64,000 nt of DNA from Laccaria trichodermophora (lineage: Eukaryota; Basidiomycota; Agaricomycetes; Agaricales; Hydnangiaceae). The first letter of the stretch is position 1. Every line of letters starts with the position of its first letter. This document shows, piece after piece, positions 45,838 to 57,734 of this stretch. The stretch spans positions 2,914,001 to 2,978,000 of the forward strand of contig JACTVC010000002.1 of NCBI GenBank assembly GCA_018417955.1, read 5' to 3'. The notes below the pieces were generated by a model. The model was not told the DNA's origin, did not search any database, and saw only the letters and a program-made list of their open reading frames with translations. The position numbers and the translations under genes are program-made.

Positions 45838-48752
45838 ATGATATTTGACCCATCCTCAGTCCCACATCTCAAGCCATGGCTCGTTAGGACTCTGGAACCA
45901 ATGTACGTGTGCTTCTTCTCAATTTCAAACTTTCACTCATTCAACTCCTTCACAGATGCGACGCTGAACCCGGAGCCCTTGCTGATTATATTCTTGCCCT
46001 ACTAAAACATAATGTGCCAGAAAGCGAGATGAGGAAGGAGCTGGCAGTCCAACTCGATGAATTTCTGGAAAAAGGTCTATTTCGTCGCTTCCTTCTCCAG
46101 TTCTGCCTTGTTAACACCTCTTGTTCAGAATGTGCTTCCTTTATTGATACATTATTCACTGTTCTTAGGACGAAATCTTATTTACCCTACGGCGCTACTC
46201 CTTCCTCACCGTCCTTCGCCTTAAAATCCCTTGATAATGGCATTCCGATCCCTCTCGACGGTTTATTGAATAATGCAATGTCAACCTCTTCGCCGGAACG
46301 AACTCGCAAACGAAGTGTTACGAATGACGAGCGTGATGGACGTCCACCAGCAAAAGGGCCAAGATTGAACTCCGACGGACAGTTTTCGCGTTATGGTAAC
46401 GGAAATGGTCGAACGGATGTTCGGTCAACTGGGGGTTGGGGAGGCCACATTGAGAGGCCGCAGGCTATGGGTTACAGAGACACGGGCATGGACGGATATG
46501 GGCTACCAATCGGTGTAGGAATGGGGATGCATGGAGGTCCAATGAATGGCAGACAACCGCAGGCGTATCATCCCCCCGATCAAAAACGAGGAATCTGTCG
46601 GGACTACCATAGTGCGTATGTTATTTTTTGATGTCGCTATACCCTCATTCTCCTTTTCGTCAGACAACGGCTACTGTGCTCGCGGAGCCATGTGCAAATA
46701 TAGCCACGGAGACGATGCTGTCGTGCCAGGGCAGTTGTATCCAATGAGTGGACCTACTGGTGGGATGCCCTTTCTTCCAATGTTTCCAGGGCCTCCAGGC
46801 GTCGTACCATTTGGTTCCAGTGCGGTCTACGATCCTCACGAAGCACGAATGGATTTAAGGCCGCCTAACCGCACTCATCAACGCGCGCCATTGTTGCCTC
46901 GTATTCAACAGGAGGATGGAAGTCGTGTTGTACACCCCGTCAACGCTTCCGGGGAGCTCCCTGTCATTCAAGACCTGACACCCAGTTTGCCTCCTGACTC
47001 GACCACAGCTCAGTCTGAACCTGAATCCAAATCTCAATTCCATTCGCCACATCAACAACACATACACCAACAGCCCCACCAATTACCTCAAATGCCTCAG
47101 ATGGATAACTTTGACTATGGTGGCGTGCCAGGTCCGATAAACGGGCATAAGATGTACATGCCCATGGGAGCACCTATGGATGTTGAAGTGAATGGCTCGG
47201 AGATGAGGGGTTCAACACAAAGTCGAGGCAATTTTCGTAGCCGTGGGGGAGGAGGTGGAGGCAGAGGGACGTTTGGTGGAGAGGTGCACAACTTTCGTCC
47301 GGAACGTCGAAATGACAAGACTCTCGTGGTGGAGAAGATTCCAGAAGATAAGTTATCGTTGGAACAAGTTAACGGATGGTTCAAAAAGTTTGGCACCGTT
47401 ACGAATGTCGCTATCGATTCTATGAACGCCAAGGCATTGGTTAGCTTCTCGACGCACGAAGATGCCCATGCTGCGTGGAAGTCCGAAGACGCTGTCTTCG
47501 GAAATCGATTTGTCAAGGTCTTTTGGCATCGGCCAATGGAAGGTCATGGTCAGGTTGGTGCTCGAATGCTAGCCGCTTCCGCACCATTAGTGGCGAACAT
47601 TGCTGCCAAGGAAACTACAACTCGACCTACGGCCGTCACTTCGACGACTGCTGCTTCGTCTTCGTCATCGACAAGTAGTCGCAAGTTGTCAGTCACGCCT
47701 TCCGCTACGGCTAATGCCCTTGCGGCAAAACAGCAGCTGCTTGAACAGCAGATTGCTGAACAGAAGTCCCTAATGGCATCTTTAACAACAGCCTCCGCAG
47801 AGGAGAAAAAGACCATCATGGCCCGGCTGCGGAAATTAGGGGAAGAGATGACCACTACACCCACCGTACCCACCCATGTCCCGTCCACGAGCGCTGCCAA
47901 AAAATCGACTCCCAACCAGGATGTGCACGACCGGAAGGAGCGAGAGCGGCTTGACAAGGAACTCGAGATGCACAGTGCTGTCGCGGAAGGTGAGGATAAC
48001 GCTGAGGATTTAAAGACAAAATTGGAGAGGCTCAAGGCCGAGGTGCGATCACTTTATGAAGCTTTTGGTTCTTATTATTGAAGATCTATTCTAGGCAGCT
48101 AGTTTGGGCATTGCTGATACAAGCACAGAGCAGTCATGGGGCGGGTCCCACCGCGGATATAGAGGCCGTGGGCGGGGCCGCAGTTACTTTCGCGGTGCTA
48201 CCGCCATGCGTGGTGGTCCGCCACGAGCTAGTATGAAACTCGACAATCGACCGAAGAAATTGCTAGTTAAGGGTGTGCGTGAAGAAGGCCTACAAGCACT
48301 GCGTGATTGGTATGAGGTTAGTTCAAGTCTCGTATACAACCAAATGGTGCAGATGCTAATGAATAGCAGACGACAGGCCAAATGGAAGCCACCGAGCAAA
48401 CCGATGGCGGAGATGTAATCGTCTCTTTCAAAAATCGGGCGTCGGCGGAACAGGTTTGGCTGGTTATTAAAAGTTGCTACTTCGTTCTGACTTTTTGATT
48501 CAGGGACTTGCCAAAGGCAACAGCATTCCAACAATTGGTTCAGTACAGATTACATGGTACACCGGTAAACAGGGAGGCAATGGAGCACCTGCTGCGAGCC
48601 CTCGACCAACTAAACCCAGTGCTACGCCCCTTAGGGAAAACAGGGAATTGAAGTCACCAGAAATCCCCGAATCCCTATTGCAAGAGGAGGAAGTTGTCGC
48701 TAGTGGTTGGGGCGGGGATGGGGACGATGGTGATGGCATGGGCATGCTTTGA
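45838..48752 (+). CDS. RBM26/27-like CCCH-RRM RNA-binding protein
   Basis: Seven exons (45838-45902, 45956-46074, 46129-46611, 46664-48042, 48095-48316, 48370-48453, 48504-48752) give 866 residues. The N-terminus is a PWI-like helical module (HLKPWLVRTLEPICDAEPGA and DYILALLKHN). One CCCH finger spans about residues 216-239 (CRDYHNNGYCARGAMCKYSH, C-X8-C-X5-C-X3-H). RRM1 lies at about 440-515 (TLVVEKIPEDKLSLEQVNGW) and a glutamine/Thr-rich coiled region follows. RRM2 is at about 734-800 (KKLLVKGVREEGLQALRDWY), preceded by an RGG-type stretch. Relatives associate with the nuclear exosome adaptor PAXT or its fungal counterpart and affect poly(A) RNA turnover. The end of exon 4 must splice out a false stop at 48081. 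Confidence 0.9.
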
Positions 48753-49091
48753 ATAAGAAAATTGCTCGTTTTTTCTTTCACATCTGTACAGTTCTATTTT
48801 ACATTACTGCTTGGGCTTGTGCAATGCCGTTTGCTATCAAAAGTTGACCCCTCCACCTCTTTCTTTTCCCGACTGCTCCAGTCTGTTCCATGAGTGAGCG
48901 GGTTGCAACGGAAGTACATTTAACAAGATATCATAGAATCAGACTTAGGTCCATCACGCTGGAAAGCGAAATCTGTGCTATTTTCGCCTTGGTCAGCCCT
49001 ATAGTCTGTGCAGGTAGTATTCGTATAAGAAGCGACTGAGTATTGTCAGGGAAAAATTTAAATAGATGTCTCCTCCATTTAGATAGATCTG
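48753..49091. other. Convergent intergenic gap
   Basis: 339 bp between the RBM26/27-like stop and the aminotransferase stop. It should hold both 3' UTRs. No gene, repeat or RNA seen. Confidence 0.5.
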
Positions 49092-50775
49092 TCAAACAAC
49101 AACACTCCATTCGCTAGGAATGGCACCTGTCTGTCTGCCAACTAACTCTTGCCAGATTGGCCTTGAAATGGGACCCATTCCGTCTGACCCAGTTGGTATC
49201 AGCACATCTTCGCCAAGGTAACCGATTCTGTCCACGGGACTGATGACAGCAGCGGTGCCTATGAGGAATAAAGTATCAGCGTCGGAAAAGACGATAGGCA
49301 ACGAAGTAGCGGACCTGCACCGAAGAGTTCTACGAGGCTTCCAGACATTGAGGCATCTTTAACCTCCCGCATTGTAACAAGCCGCTCTGAAACGGTGAGC
49401 TTTTCGGGCAGGTTTTCAAGCCGGTGGGTTCCGGCCGAATGCGCTCGAGCGAGGGCAAGTACGGAATCACGGGTTACACCGGGAAGAATCATTCCGTCGA
49501 GTGGGGGCGAAACGAGTTCCATAACTAAGAATACCATTGATCACTGCTAAAGATTGACGGTGGTTCAAAAATGACCAACCTCCATCAGCCTTCTTGAAAA
49601 CAACAAACAAATTCATTGTTCCGACCTCGGTAAGGTAGTGCTCAGGCCCATGGAGCCACAAATTCTGAGCGTATCCAAGGGCAGCCGCTTCTTTTTGTGG
49701 CAGAATCCCCGGTGCGTAATTAACTCCCAATTTATAAGCACCGGTTCCTTACGAATCTAAAGTTAAGCTGGGGTAGCATTGCGAGTTCGAGGGGCATTCT
49801 TACCACCAGGTGTGGCACGAACATACTCGGTGGTGCCGAAAAGCGACACTGGTTTGAACCCGTCCGGATAGTATGGACCAACGGGGCTGAGGATGACGAA
49901 AAGAAGGGCTTCATTTGGAGGTCCGACTCCAACTGCCCGTTGCGTTCCAACTACATCACATATAATGAGTTATAGGCCTGTGATCAAGGAAGAAGTGCCC
50001 ACTCATGGTGGGGCGAACATATAAACTATGTCCAGGTTCCTTGGGTATCCAACTTTTATCGATCCGAATGAGTTCCTTGATAGTTTCGAGAAGCGCTTCG
50101 CCGTCAAAGTTCTAGTTGAAGCCATTAACATTTTAAAGGTTGTCGGAAAGGATATTCATACCGGCAATGCAATACGTGCAGCGCTGGTGTTCATGCGTTT
50201 CATATTCATGTCTGGTCTAAACAATGTTACCTGTCCATTTTCGTGTCTATAGGCCTTCATGCCCTCAAAAATGGTCTGGGCGTAATGCAATACGGTGCAA
50301 CTAGGTTCCAAAGACAGTGGGCCATCTTCAAAAAGTTAAGATAAAGTTGCTAGGGAAAAACAGATACTGACAAGGTTGAATTCGAGGTACGCCCCATCCT
50401 GATATCACATTCCATGGTATAGTTAGCATATGGTCAGTCTGTCCCCACATGTCAATTAAAATTTCGCAAGGAAGGCAGCTGCTAAGCACTCACAAATGTG
50501 TGGCCGAACTTCAAGCTGGAGGATGGTGGTGGGGTGCCTGGCTTCTGATTCTTCACGATTTCGAGCCTAGAATGCTAAAAGCACCATATGTATTGAATTT
50601 GGTTGAGTGAGGATGAATCACTCACGTCGATGTCAGCGAGTGTGTTGCCTACTCCGCTCATGAATCGGATGTTATTCGTAGCAGAAGAGCGCCAGGCATG
50701 TATGGCCCAATTATTGGTACAGAATGTAACAGCTTTTGACGAGGGATGACATGCTCGTCGGAGACCGAGCGACAT
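49092..50775 (-). CDS. BAT1: Branched-chain amino acid aminotransferase
   Basis: PLP enzyme of fold-type IV that interconverts leucine, isoleucine and valine with their 2-oxo acids. Nine exons (50626-50775, 50494-50574, 50372-50438, 50162-50325, 50003-50111, 49804-49950, 49580-49747, 49315-49524, 49092-49258) give 420 residues. The N-terminus ([18 protein letters not shown]) looks like a mitochondrial signal, pointing to the Bat1-type paralogue rather than a cytosolic one. Motifs are [46 protein letters not shown], the catalytic-lysine block [15 protein letters not shown] and the cofactor-binding [10 protein letters not shown]. The C-terminus has [19 protein letters not shown]. An upstream Met (50811) is possible but less likely. 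Confidence 0.95.
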
Positions 50776-51441
50776 GGTCGATGGTTCAGACAAGTTCCGA
50801 CAGTGACACAAACGCGTCTGGTCACGTACTGTGGTAGCAATACGCGCGCCGAAGGATCCGTTTCGGCGATGGACCCCGGCGTGATGCGCAACATTTCAAA
50901 ATTTTATGGGGCTCTTGGAGTACTCAGAGCACCCGTAAACCATATTCTATGTGCTTATGGGTATCTGCAGCCCCGCAGGGGCCGAGAAAAACTCGACTAA
51001 AATTTGCTAGAAATTTCATTATTTTTAGTAACAACCAGGCCGTTATGCGTTATGTTGAGTGCCATACAGTTCGGTACTACAATAAGTAGCCACCTGAACT
51101 CTGTCGCTGACTACATAGAAAATAAGGGTGTGAGAGCATTCAGAATTAGTCAAGAGGTAATGCTATTGTGATTGCTGGCCAGGGGAATATGGTGTTTGAA
51201 TTTGGTGGAATGATATTTGTTTGTACGTACGTTGTTCTGTCACTGGTCGTTTGCATCAAGAAATTCCTTCTTCCCTATACTTAGGCGAGTCTCTGGTTGT
51301 GGACGTGCTGCCTTGACGGGTCCTTCGTCGCCATCCTATACCCATTTCTCTTTCTTTTGGGAAGCTCCGTATACCACTCCTCGGCGGCCGTTGCTTGCCA
51401 GCACTCACGAAATACCCATTGCCATACCTCTACACAACACG
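50776..51441. promoter_or_regulatory. Intergenic/promoter region of two divergent genes
   Basis: 666 bp between the aminotransferase and coiled-coil gene starts. It may contain 5' UTRs of both. An open frame from 51217 runs in phase into the coiled-coil gene, so an upstream start cannot be excluded. No other feature seen. Confidence 0.4.
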
Positions 51442-54400
51442 ATGGCAAGGCCTCGAGAACCCTTGCCCCGGCTCAATATTCCGCAGAATCTGAGCATGCA
51501 ACAACCAGTGGGCGGGCAGGGCGCGTTCTCCCCAGCACTCCCAACTAGTCTGCAGCAAGGCTTTCATCCCCCATATCCCATGCACAGCTCACTTCAAACT
51601 CCCATGCAAGCATTCTTCATTCCTCAAGCCCCATCAGCCCCGGGTCGCCCGACACACCAGAGCAATGCCAGCGTCGCCCATTTGACCGCTGCTGGAATTC
51701 ATCCTCTTAATACCTTTACTCCTGTCACAGGCCATTTTCCTCGTCCTTCCGTGATGCTGGGTCCGCCTCCTCCCTTTGTGGGACAGCAATCATCTGGCCA
51801 TCCATTCCCAAACCGTAACAGGAGGCAGCCCAGTATTGGTGGGCCGCCAAAAGCAGTTCTTGGTGGTCCTTCTCGTAAACTTAGTCCCTTGCCCACCGTC
51901 GCCGTCGTACCCATGGCTCCCTCGCCGACCCCTCAGAAGGTAAAGAAGGTAGTTGTGAACTTTCCCAAAGAGACCGTACCTGGTGACGATGGCCAACCCC
52001 CGACGCGTCCATCGTGGGCTAGATCACCACTCATGAATAACTTCGTTTACCGTGATCAAGACGTTCCCCCAGTCGATTTGCAGACAAAAGAGCTCTTTCC
52101 CCCTGACTCGTGGAGATTTGAAATGCCTGATACTGTTGACGTTTTTCTGCCAGGAAAGGTAATCTTCATGTCATTCCTGTGAATCATCATCTCATCGCAA
52201 ATTTGATTAGCTTGCTTGGGACGCTATTAAACAGCAAGCTATTGAAGCGAAGCTCGAAAAGCTGGGAGTAGAACGTGGTTCAGGAAGTAATATTCCTTTC
52301 ATTCACGCTCCTCATGCTCGGGCTGCATCGGTTTGTTGACCTCATGTTTTACACGTGTTTCGTGTGTATTCACACTCCCTTAGATATCATCTCCCGCGGA
52401 TCCTGCTCTCTTATTCTTCAAATTAAATAAGCTCCAGCAATCTCTGGACGTCTCGTCGGGTGGCAACTCTTTGTCAAACTCGCCTCAGCCACTCTTCGGG
52501 CTCTCGCCACCACCACGGTCCCGATTTATAACCAATCGTCACGGCCACAGTATGTCGCTGGCTCAACCCCCGTCCTACCGACCTCCATTCTTCGATGCTC
52601 CGCCCCTAGTGTTCAATCCCTTTGGGCCGAATGCAATCCTTGCATCTGATCAGGATGTGCCAGAGAATTCTACACATTCGACCGTGACTGAGAGTATTCA
52701 CGCTCCTCAAGGTCGTATCCCAGTGACAATAGCTTCGTTGGCCCCTCCACCGTTGTCGGCAGTCCCTCGCTCAGACAGCCGCCCTGATTTTATCCGTGGG
52801 TTTGGTCTGGACATACCAGAGGAAGAGGAAGAAGAAGTGCAACAAGACGAAGTTCAGGAGGACGGTGATGGTGAAGCCACTCAGGACATGGAGCTGGAAG
52901 AGAGCGGAACCAATGAGGTCGTAGATTTCGATGGCGCTAGCACAACTGCGCCCCAAAGCAGACTTCATTCGCGTCATGTGTCAAGGCTTTCTGCAGCTCT
53001 TTCCCTCCGCTCGGTGGGTGGGAATTTGAATGCCGTTTTTGGAGAGGATGATGCGGCTCAGGACGACGGAGCCGCTCATCCAGAGCAACATTTGGGTCGG
53101 AATGACGTGGATGTTGAGGACGCTATAGGGGAATGGACCGGATCTGAAGATGTTTATCTTGGTAACGAGAGTTCCGATAATGAGGTACGTAACTGGCGGC
53201 ATCGACGAGCTTATGACAACCTGATTGCTTTTCAGAGTATTGGTGAATGGTCAAATCCATCTGACGAGGAACGAGCCAGGCGTGAACGTGTCAGACGTCG
53301 TATGAATCGCACAAATGCTCAGCAACTGGACCAACCAAGGCGCATACCAAATTTTCCGCGCCCTCCAGAAAACACAATGATGTTTTCCTCATGCAGAGAC
53401 GACGATATGGTTTCTAATCCAAGTGAAGAAAATCTCGTCCTTCAGAGTCAAACAGGGCTTTTGAGTAAACGCGGTCTTTCGCCCCACCCGCATTCTCGTG
53501 TAGCGTCTGCGCAATACTCGCTACATGACCCGGCTATGGCACATTCGCGCACTCATTCTGAAAACTTCGAGTATCCGAATATTACAAACCACCAGTCGCA
53601 ACCTTCTCTTGGTAGAAGAGATTCTCTCAACCCCTTCGCGAAACCATTTGTGTTTGGCAAACCCCTCCAGTCTTCTGGTTCTGGTTCCTGGGAGGGTAAC
53701 AGCGGGGCTCCAAACGCACCTCTGTTGAGTCACTCCCGTCTTCCATCATTTGGTAAACCATTAAATGTTGCCGCGCCCGAATTCAAACCTGGAGGCTTCA
53801 CCTTCAGGCCGCCAGCGGGAGTACCTCAGATGCCCGCCCCTGCGCCAGGATTCCTTCAAGACTCTATCGCACCAGTTGACAACCCTGAAAGCTCTTCCTT
53901 TAAGGTTCAAGGACGAGAAAAGAGGCAACGACGTGGTTCCAGTGGTTCCATGGAAGAGGGAGATAGTATGTCATCCTTCAGATTCCCGCCAAATTTAGAG
54001 TCTCCTCGAAGTATCCGGCATACGACATCTGTATCTGGCTCACGGCATAAACTCAACCCGTCCGCTGAACCCTTTACATTTGCTGGGTTCTCCGCCGTTG
54101 CCACTCTACCTTACGTGCCAAAGGCCGTGAGCCAACAAGACGCTGCTCCAGAATCTGGAGAGGAAACATTCAATGATAATAGCACAACCAAGGCGGAGGA
54201 AAATGAAGACAATCAGACTCAAGACTTGAATTTACCCTCTACTGCTAAACCGAAGCGTGCACCGATACCTCTCGATTTCAAGCACCCTGTTTCTAGCAAT
54301 ACTGTCCCGGCTGGTTTGTTCAAAGCGTTGGTTAATAATGGTGATGAAAGAACTCGCCGAGCTGTGCGTTCTCGACTTAGCTCTCGGGAAATATTCGACC

Positions 54401-57395
54401 ACCTCAATCGCCCTTCGATGGATGACATACATGTTCCTCCCATCGCAAACCAAACTTCGCGTAGTCGACACGTCACAGATCCGGGCGATCGACCAAACTC
54501 AGCAGGAGATGAAGACATTTTTGGTTCGTCAAGATGCACGACTCACACGCGTCGTAGATCCTCCTTACCTGATGCTCTTCGTGATGATAATTCATCTCTC
54601 TCAGGAGTATCTGTGGCACCTCAGGATCTGACAAGTCGGATGGAGATACATAAGATTGAACATGTGCTGGGTCAACTTTTGGATGATAAACTCACCGCAC
54701 TTCGTCAGGATCTGTCAAAACGGGAGCAAAACGGTGCTCAGGGTTTGACACCAACAACGGAGGCTATGATTGCCGACGTGGTCTCATTGTTTCGTACTCA
54801 ACTTCAGGAATCAGCTGGCCGCAGCCTGGAGGATAGTCAGATGGATGCTCGTGGCGAAATGGATTTCGAATTGATCAAAGACGTTGTTGAGGAAGGCCAC
54901 AGAGAGATTTTGTCGGTTCTCAAGGCCCAACTGCAAGAGTTGTTTGAACAACTCCCTAATCGCCCTGCCGGGAACAGCTTCCAAGACATAGTCCCTATTG
55001 TTGAACGGGTTGGTAGCAACACAACGCAAGCTGTCATAGAAGCCATCTCAGAATTCTCCGTTCGCCAAGAAGCCATTGGACGTGTTATCCCTGCTCGAGA
55101 ACGCGATGCTCTGTTGGAACAACTTATCTCTGTCCTTAACCCAATGCTGGCCTCCATGCAAACCGACCCTATCGACTATGAGTTCCTAACGACTCATCTC
55201 ACCCAGGCAGTCAAGCCGCACATTTCGCAGCTCATTGACTTGGCCTCCGATAAACGCGAGACTGCTGGTCTCATCGTGGACAGAATCTTGCCTCTGCTAC
55301 CCAATTCCACAGTCGACACGGACGCAATTACGTTGCAATTAATCGCGGAGGTCCGCCGCGCGATCGCTCCCATTGACGCCTTTGAAATCAAGGAACAAGT
55401 AGCAGACCTTGTAGTGGAACGCTTAGATTCACGTCTCGCTGTTCGAGATAAGGCGTTCAACATCGATACCGTTACTGGCAAAGTTACGAACGGCGTGGCG
55501 GGGTTGTTGGAACCATTGCAAAGAGTTCCGACAACATTGGACCAGGTGGTCGCTTCACAGGATGCGCTCACTACGCAACAAAATGAGTTAAGCACGCTTC
55601 ACAACACGATAGCCACCGCTTTGTCTGAGCTTCCCTCTCAACTTGATTCTTGCCTGGCAACTCTTCAGACAACTCAACAAAACATTTTCGGTAAACTCGA
55701 GGCTGGAATCATCTCAGCATCTCAGCCTAATGACGGCATTATTGAGCTCAAGTCCACAGTTGAGGGCTTGTCTGCGAACTACCAGACTCTAAATCATGGC
55801 AACGATGAACTCATAGCGATGCACAAGCAAGTTTTGGACAAAATAACCGTCCTGCCTGATGCCTTGTCTTCCAACATGAATGCAGTACACAAGAGTCTAG
55901 CTGAAATGATCACTTCCCGCGATATCTCAAAGCGAGAAGTGGATGAACTCCGCAAACTCAACAATGACTATCAAGTTCAACTAACAAAAGCCCGCGCAGC
56001 TCATGGACAAGTTCGGGTAGAGAAGGATGTCTTGAATGAGAGGCTTGGCGTCGTTGAGGGAGAACGTGATCATCTGAAAGTGCAGGTCGCTGAACTACAA
56101 TCCTCAACCAAAGCGAGGGCAGCGGAAACCTCAACCCTGGAGTCTCGAAATTCAGAACTTGAAGAAGCACTTTCGAAGGCGCTAGCGCGGCTTCAATCGG
56201 CTGACGTCGCAACACAAGCAAACCAGCAACGTATTGCCGACTTGGAAAAAATTAACAAGGAGTTGGTGGCTGATAAACAGGCTTCGAAGTCCAAGGTCTG
56301 TTAAACATCGATATACTCTTTAAACTAATTTTGATTTATTTTGGCAGGTGGAGTCCTTGGAGTTGCAGGTCACCTTTGCGTCGCGCGATAAGGAAAGTGC
56401 TGTCCAGGCACTAGAAGCTCTCCAAAAGCAGCACGATACACTTGCATCGCAGCAAACACATTGGGACGATTGGCGACGCACTTCCGAAAAGATCGATATG
56501 CTTACCAACTTGATTGGTCAAGCTGATAATGATGAGCTGAAAGAACTTCGTAGGAATCGAGAACGTAGCAAAGCTCTCGAGGGAGAGCACACTGCACTAC
56601 AAAAACGCTTCAAGGATTTAGAAGTCAAGGTATTCAACAGTGAACGGGCGGCTACTACTGCGCGGCAAAGTTTAGCACAAGCCCAGCAACGTTCTGCTGA
56701 ATGGGAACGACGGGCCAAGGAGTACGAAGGTCAATTGGAGATGACGCAAACTAAATTGGATCAAGCCGAACAAATTCAAGCCCAGCTTGACGCTGATTAC
56801 TCTTTGATGAAGCTCCAATTTGAGGAACGCGAGGCTGATGACCGCTTAGCGAAGGTATATATCTATTTATCAGAACTTTTCAAGTTAAGCTCACTTTTTC
56901 TCTCAGGATCGCGAAAACAAAATGCGGGATCAGATGTCTGCTCTGGAGAGCAAAGTCAGAAATCTTCAAACGGAGCTCCTCGAAGCAAAGACCTCCAAGG
57001 CCCCAATTCCTAACAGGAACATCACAAACGGTAATAGCCATCCTCCCCCTCGACCTGATTCTCGAGCGAGCACGATCTATGATGGTCGCTCAATCACGCC
57101 GAACCGTCGCATTTCTACGTATTCGACCACAAGTGGAAGAACCAATACACCACCGCAAGCCTCTGTTTGGCAATCTATGCACGCTCCCACTAACACCAAT
57201 ATCGTTAGCAAACACGTAACATCATCGGCCAGCATCCATGCCCCTAAGAGTAGATACCCCCCTCTTGGTCCATCCACTCCCAAAGCGCGGCGCCCAGCCT
57301 ACCCGTCGTCATATAATCGAGCAGCAGCACCATCGCCGACTCCGAGCACCGTGTCCGCAGCTCCCACACAGGGCGAGGATGGCTGGTGGTCATGA
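51442..57395 (+). CDS. Large low-complexity and coiled-coil protein, 1914 residues
   Basis: Five exons (51442-52158, 52211-52330, 52384-56295, 56348-56854, 56907-57395) give 1914 residues. The first about 240 residues are Pro/Gln-rich with a conserved-looking block (FPNRNRRQPSIGGPPKAVLG and RKLSPLPTVAV). The middle (about 250-1000) is polar, acidic and Ser/Pro-rich with few hydrophobic helices. From about 1010 on it is helical: LLDDKLTALRQDLSKREQNG begins a long heptad-like coiled coil that runs through the fourth exon (LERLGV, VAELQS, RIADLEKINKELVADKQ). The tail is Ser/Pro-rich and ends in GEDGWWS. I recognise no catalytic domain. It might be a scaffold at cytoskeleton or membrane; this is inference. 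One huge exon of 3.9 kb is unusual in this window. Confidence 0.75.
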
Positions 57396-57734
57396 TAACG
57401 ATTATTTTTGATTAATGTTGATTCAATTTTTTTTACTGTCTTGCATATCTCAATGACTTTTACTGCTCTCCCATGCATATTACTTGCTCAAATATCTCCA
57501 TATAATCTATACCTCCCATCGCCTCCTACATACTCACATTCTTTTCAACGTTTTTTTGTTCTCACTATAATCATCTTCTAGCGGATTTGTAAATATACCT
57601 ACCTTCGTTCAACGTTTGTGCTACACTGTACACTGGGGAATAGATTGCAATTACTACGTGGATCTACATTGATCAAAACAAACAACAATGTCAGTATATG
57701 ACGAGCTATGGATGTGTGGGCACAGCAGAAAAAC
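57396..57734. other. Convergent intergenic gap
   Basis: 339 bp between the coiled-coil protein stop and the oxysterol-binding protein stop. T-rich; likely 3' UTRs. No gene seen. Confidence 0.5.

Noticed and set aside
47550..48035. 161-codon serine-rich open frame opposite the RBM26/27-like gene
   Set aside because: Shadow of the Ala/Thr/Ser-rich linker; no domain and no independent splice signals.
48043..48094. Stop codon at 48081 as the true end of the RBM26/27-like protein
   Set aside because: It lies in an intron; splicing joins LKAE to AASLGIADTS and leads into the second RRM.
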